Positions 62,450 through 64,000 of a stretch of DNA of 64,000 nucleotides are shown one piece after another. Position numbers and translations under genes: made by a program. Below the pieces are notes generated by a model. That model made no database searches. It saw only the letters and a list, made by a program, of their open reading frames with translations, and was not told where the DNA came from. The DNA comes from Riptortus pedestris (taxonomy: Eukaryota > Arthropoda > Insecta > Hemiptera > Alydidae): positions 130,042,001 through 130,106,000 of the forward strand of contig CM032228.1 in NCBI GenBank assembly GCA_019009955.1. The letters run 5' to 3'. Numbering within the stretch: the first letter of the stretch is position 1; each line of letters opens with the position of its first letter.

Positions 62450-63699
62450 AATTTAGTATAAAAATAATACAAACGAAATTATAAATCAATGAAAACACTA
62501 GTCAGAGATAGAACTATTTTAATTGAGACTTTAAAATCAAAATCGATGTAACTTTTAACGAAGATCCATAAAAGAAAACAAAATAAATTATATTAATAAC
62601 TCTTAATTTATATAGAAACATTAATTAAATTGAGGCTATATAGTATTTAATTCAATCACTTACAAGGAAAAGTTCGGGACAGTGCAGACATTACTAGACT
62701 GGACTCACCTGGAAAAAAAGAGAAATATGATAAATAACTTTAGGAAATACCGTGGAATGTAAGGTATAATGTGTTACTATACTAGGAAATTCACCGAAGT
62801 AAATATGATTTCTAGTTTTTGTGACATTGCAATAGTCTAATTCAGCAACAAATCATTTTTTTGAGTTCAATCAGAAATGCCTGATCCAAAATTCATTCGA
62901 CTCCTCTAAATTGCAATTAAAATGTTGCATCGAATTGAAATTAAATGTTTTACAAGGTAGAAAAGGTCAATTAACTTTCAGTCGAAGGGGAGTATAAAAT
63001 GTAGCGGGCTGGACCTGTAGGAATGCATGGAATGAGCGGCCGAGCGCAGCTTTTGACGATGCTTCAAACAAGGGGCTTTTAGCATTTCCAGTATTTCATA
63101 AAACTGTAATATTGCAACACAAGCGGATTTTCATCAAGAACATTCCCGAGCAACCTCAATTATTGGAAAACTAAATGGAAATCTCTCTTTTGTCAAAACA
63201 AAGTGTAATTTTTCTCCAACGACTGAAGACAAAATAGGACTCTTCAGAAAAAACACACACACACACACACATAAAGCTCAGGAATTTGTTCAATTACTTT
63301 TTTTTTTTTTGGTGAAATTCTTTCATGTTCTTAGGCGGAAGAACTGCTGTATTGCACTTTGTATTATTAGCAGAACTAACTATTTTATAATTTATTTTGA
63401 ATGCAGCATCAAGAAAGGTATAATTTAAAATACCTTTCTTGAGGCTTAGCACGTAAGTAAAAAATCAAATCATTAACCTACTAGATTTTAAGCCGATAAT
63501 TATTTCATTCATGAATAAATTTCATCACATTTCTGAGACTTGCAAAAACAATCTTGTATTTGTGCACAATACGCAATCTGTGCTGGTTGTTAAGTGTAGC
63601 ATGCAATCAAATTTAACTTATTTTTCCAAAGTTCAAAAAGTATTCTAGCTTAACAAATGCTACATAATAGAAATTGTTCAAATTTTATGTCAAGGGTCT
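62060..63699. other. Spacer with unrecognised frame and small inverted repeat
   Basis: A plus frame of 111 codons (62077-62412) just before a T run (62419-62441) has no recognisable domain. A perfect 13 bp inverted repeat TCAAGAAAGGTAT / ATACCTTTCTTGA with an 8 bp spacer lies at 63409-63442. A (CA)9 run lies at 63254-63271. Confidence 0.45.
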
Positions 63700-63800
63700 G
63701 CAATAATTTTTTTTTTTTTTCCGGTGCAAACTTTATTGAAAGTGCCCTACATATTTCGTGGCTTATTTGCCACCTCTTCAGGGGCTATCCCTTTTAAAAG
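63700..63800 (-). mobile_element. Poly(A)-tailed retroposon 3' end
   Basis: On the minus strand: TAGCCCCTGAAGAGGTGGCA, AATAAGCCAC, GAAATATGTAGGGC, then CAATAAAGTTTGCACCGG and a poly(A) run (63707-63720). A polyadenylation signal 13 bases before a run of A is the signature of a retrotransposed transcript. Its body would extend to the right, where the large inverted repeat lies. Confidence 0.6.
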
Positions 63801-63879
63801 AAAAATATATAAAAAATTATTAATTTAACACATCCCTTAATAATTCTTTTGCTATATATTGTGGTGCCTACATCTATGA

Positions 63880-64000
63880 TATATCTATTAAATATAATTA
63901 TAAATTGCTACTTACATTTCTGAAATGCTCGTAAATGTAAAAGGTAAACGAGCACTTCAGAAATGTAAGTAGGAATTTATAATTATATTTAATAAATATA
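63880..64000. repeat. Large inverted repeat at window end (53 bp arms)
   Basis: Arms 63880-63932 and 63948-64000 are complementary at 50 of 53 positions around a 15-base spacer (AAATGTAAAAGGTAA). The arms contain CTACTTACATTTCTGAA and AAATATAATTATAAATT. The right arm reaches the last base of the window, so the repeat may be longer. Confidence 0.9.

Overview
This window comes from an AT-rich eukaryotic genome, most likely an arthropod. The base composition, the long (AT)n, (CT)n and (CA)n microsatellites, the tRNA-headed SINEs, the piggyBac-like relics and one relic of a protein family I associate with arthropods all point that way, but the species cannot be named from the sequence. I see no convincing intact host gene. 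All the open reading frames are short, and nearly all lie inside repeats or read through microsatellites. The content is a dense graveyard of mobile elements, many of them nested.

The dominant component, called family H here, has about thirty copies and fragments on both strands from base 571 to 62056. Its best full-length copy is 38707-39675. It has a short asymmetric inverted repeat, a 5' palindrome, a 3' stem-loop close to a T-run end, and usually an internal dinucleotide microsatellite at a fixed place. That is the architecture of non-autonomous Helentron elements (the DINE-1 type). Two versions of the 3' half occur, a short type I and a longer type II.

A second rolling-circle family, called family C here, occupies 30417-36087 as three linked copies, with a partial copy at 25917-26427. 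One end carries a CCGGG-type hairpin followed by CTAG and then T, as in Helitron 3' ends. The interior is an array of ~298 bp monomers. Two copies are joined directly head to tail and a third is in inverted orientation across an (AT)n tract.

Cut-and-paste elements: two short piggyBac-like elements with TTAA targets and matching inverted termini (37150-38023 and 48340-49450) each keep recognisable transposase pieces. A third element (58804-59983) has 31 bp inverted repeats with one mismatch and carries a broken reading frame of an unclassified cysteine-rich protein family. This is the best candidate for an undescribed transposon in the window.

Retroelements: a 5'-truncated LINE with RNase H and zinc-knuckle remnants lies at 41305-42290 and a smaller LINE 3' relic at 5087-5294. 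SINEs or tRNA-like heads lie at 1407-1530, 4868-4996, 12968-13046, 42985-43105 and 53158-53337. A retroposon with a 7 bp target duplication lies inside a family H copy (22407-22837), and a poly(A)-tailed retroposon end lies at 63700-63800. The window ends in a large inverted repeat. The remaining spacer is AT-rich with no gene I can support; one exon-like 201 bp segment (17592-17792) and one GC-richer open segment (51960-52157) are noted as weak candidates.
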